Of a stretch of DNA of 5,603 bases, positions 5,038-5,603 are shown piece by piece. The DNA is taken from contig JANPDA010000255.1 of the NCBI GenBank assembly GCA_031431235.1, positions 1 through 5,603 of the forward strand, given 5' to 3'. Position numbers and translations under genes: made by a program. Below the pieces are notes generated by a model. That model saw only the letters and a program-made list of their open reading frames with translations, made no database searches and was not told where the DNA came from. The first letter of the stretch is position 1; every line of letters begins with the position of its first letter. Origin of the DNA: JANNSW01 sp031431235 (GTDB lineage: Bacteria; Pseudomonadota; Alphaproteobacteria; Rhizobiales; Hyphomicrobiaceae).

Positions 5038-5603
5038 TGTTCTATGAGCCGTTGAAACGCAATCATGGGTTGCGCCACGATCCCTTCAAGGCGCTCGTTG
5101 CGCCGCGCCCGATCGGCTGGGTGTCGACGGTATCGCCCGATGGCGTGCTGAACCTCGCCCCCTACAGCTTCTTCAATGCGGTTTCCGAGCGTCCGCCCTA
5201 TCTGATGTTCTCCTCCGCCGGCCGCAAGGACAGCCTGCGCAATGCCGAGGCGACGGGCGAGTTCGTCTGCTCGCTGGCGACCTGGGACCTGCGCGAGGAG
5301 ATGAACACCAGCTCCGCGGGCGTCGCACCCGAAATCGACGAGTTCGTGCTCGCCGGGCTCGAAACGGCGCCATCGCGCCTGGTCGCGCCGCCACGCGTCG
5401 CCGCCAGCCCCGTTGCCTTCGAATGCCGCACCTGGAAGCTGATCGAGCTGCCGGGACCGGACGGCGCCAAGGGCGAGTACATCATGGTGATCGGCGAGGT
5501 GGTCGGCATCCACATCGACGAGCGCTTCATCAAGGCCGGTCTCGTCGACACCGCCGCCATGCGCCCGATCGCGCGACTGGGGTACATGGAGTACGCGGTA
5601 GTC
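5037..5603 (+). CDS. Flavin reductase-like (DIM6/NTAB family) protein, 3' end outside window
   Basis: The ATG at 5037 shares its A with the upstream TGA, and 189 codons are open to the window edge. Family features are RPIGWVSTVSPDG (residues 24-36) and the FMN-binding stretch NLAPYSFFNAVSERPPYLMF (39-58), followed by RKDSLRNAEATGEF (63-76), in which Lys-Asp-[ST] and the Glu-Phe strand are typical of the split-barrel flavin reductase fold. YIMVIGEVVGIHID (148-161) is the second half of the barrel, and ARLGYMEYAVV (179-189) matches the usual near-C-terminal motif. Family members are about 200-215 residues, so only some 10-25 are probably missing. The role is FMN binding and possibly NAD(P)H-dependent flavin reduction, working with the coupled nitroreductase or with an oxygenase outside the window. 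It could instead be a non-reductase FMN-binding relative. Confidence 0.88.
   Translation, partial: MFYEPLKRNHGLRHDPFKALVAPRPIGWVSTVSPDGVLNLAPYSFFNAVSERPPYLMFSSAGRKDSLRNAEATGEFVCSLATWDLREEMNTSSAGVAPEIDEFVLAGLETAPSRLVAPPRVAASPVAFECRTWKLIELPGPDGAKGEYIMVIGEVVGIHIDERFIKAGLVDTAAMRPIARLGYMEYAVV

Noticed and set aside
5007..5513. Minus-strand open frames opposite the flavin reductase gene
   Set aside because: The plus-strand translation matches the flavin reductase family throughout. The reverse frames have no motif.

Overview
This is a GC-rich (about two-thirds GC by eye) bacterial chromosomal segment. Gene content and style suggest an alphaproteobacterium, probably of the Hyphomicrobiales (Bosea- or Bradyrhizobium-like). 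That assignment is inference; no rRNA or other taxonomic marker is present.

Layout. (1) 2-370, plus strand: the 3' end of a probable lysophospholipid acyltransferase gene with a strongly basic C-terminal tail made of 11-residue repeats. (2) 371-538: the short gap between convergent genes, mostly filled by a nested palindromic element (367-498). (3) 539-4178, minus strand: two tandem paralogous genes for secreted von Willebrand factor A (VWA) proteins. The upstream gene (2235-4178) has an almost intact metal-binding (MIDAS) site followed by five beta-rich repeats of about 85 residues. The downstream gene (539-2158) has the same plan with three repeats, an Ala/Gly/Glu-rich linker and a badly degraded MIDAS. 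They look like one operon. (4) 4179-4446: a divergent intergenic region holding two related palindromes of 79 and 77 bp. (5) 4447-5603, plus strand: a YdjA-type nitroreductase and, overlapping it by one base, a flavin reductase-like protein cut off by the window end.

The VWA pair is probably an envelope or periplasmic module in which one protein binds ligand through its metal site and the paralogue acts as a non-canonical partner. This is inferred from the sequence; I know of no assigned function. The nitroreductase/flavin reductase pair is probably a translationally coupled FMN-dependent redox unit.

The most unusual DNA-level signal is a family of palindromes bounded by CTAGTG...CACTAG. All seven CTAG tetranucleotides in the window lie in these elements, and the two most similar copies differ by changes that preserve base pairing. 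They look like a small dispersed intergenic repeat or non-autonomous mobile element family.
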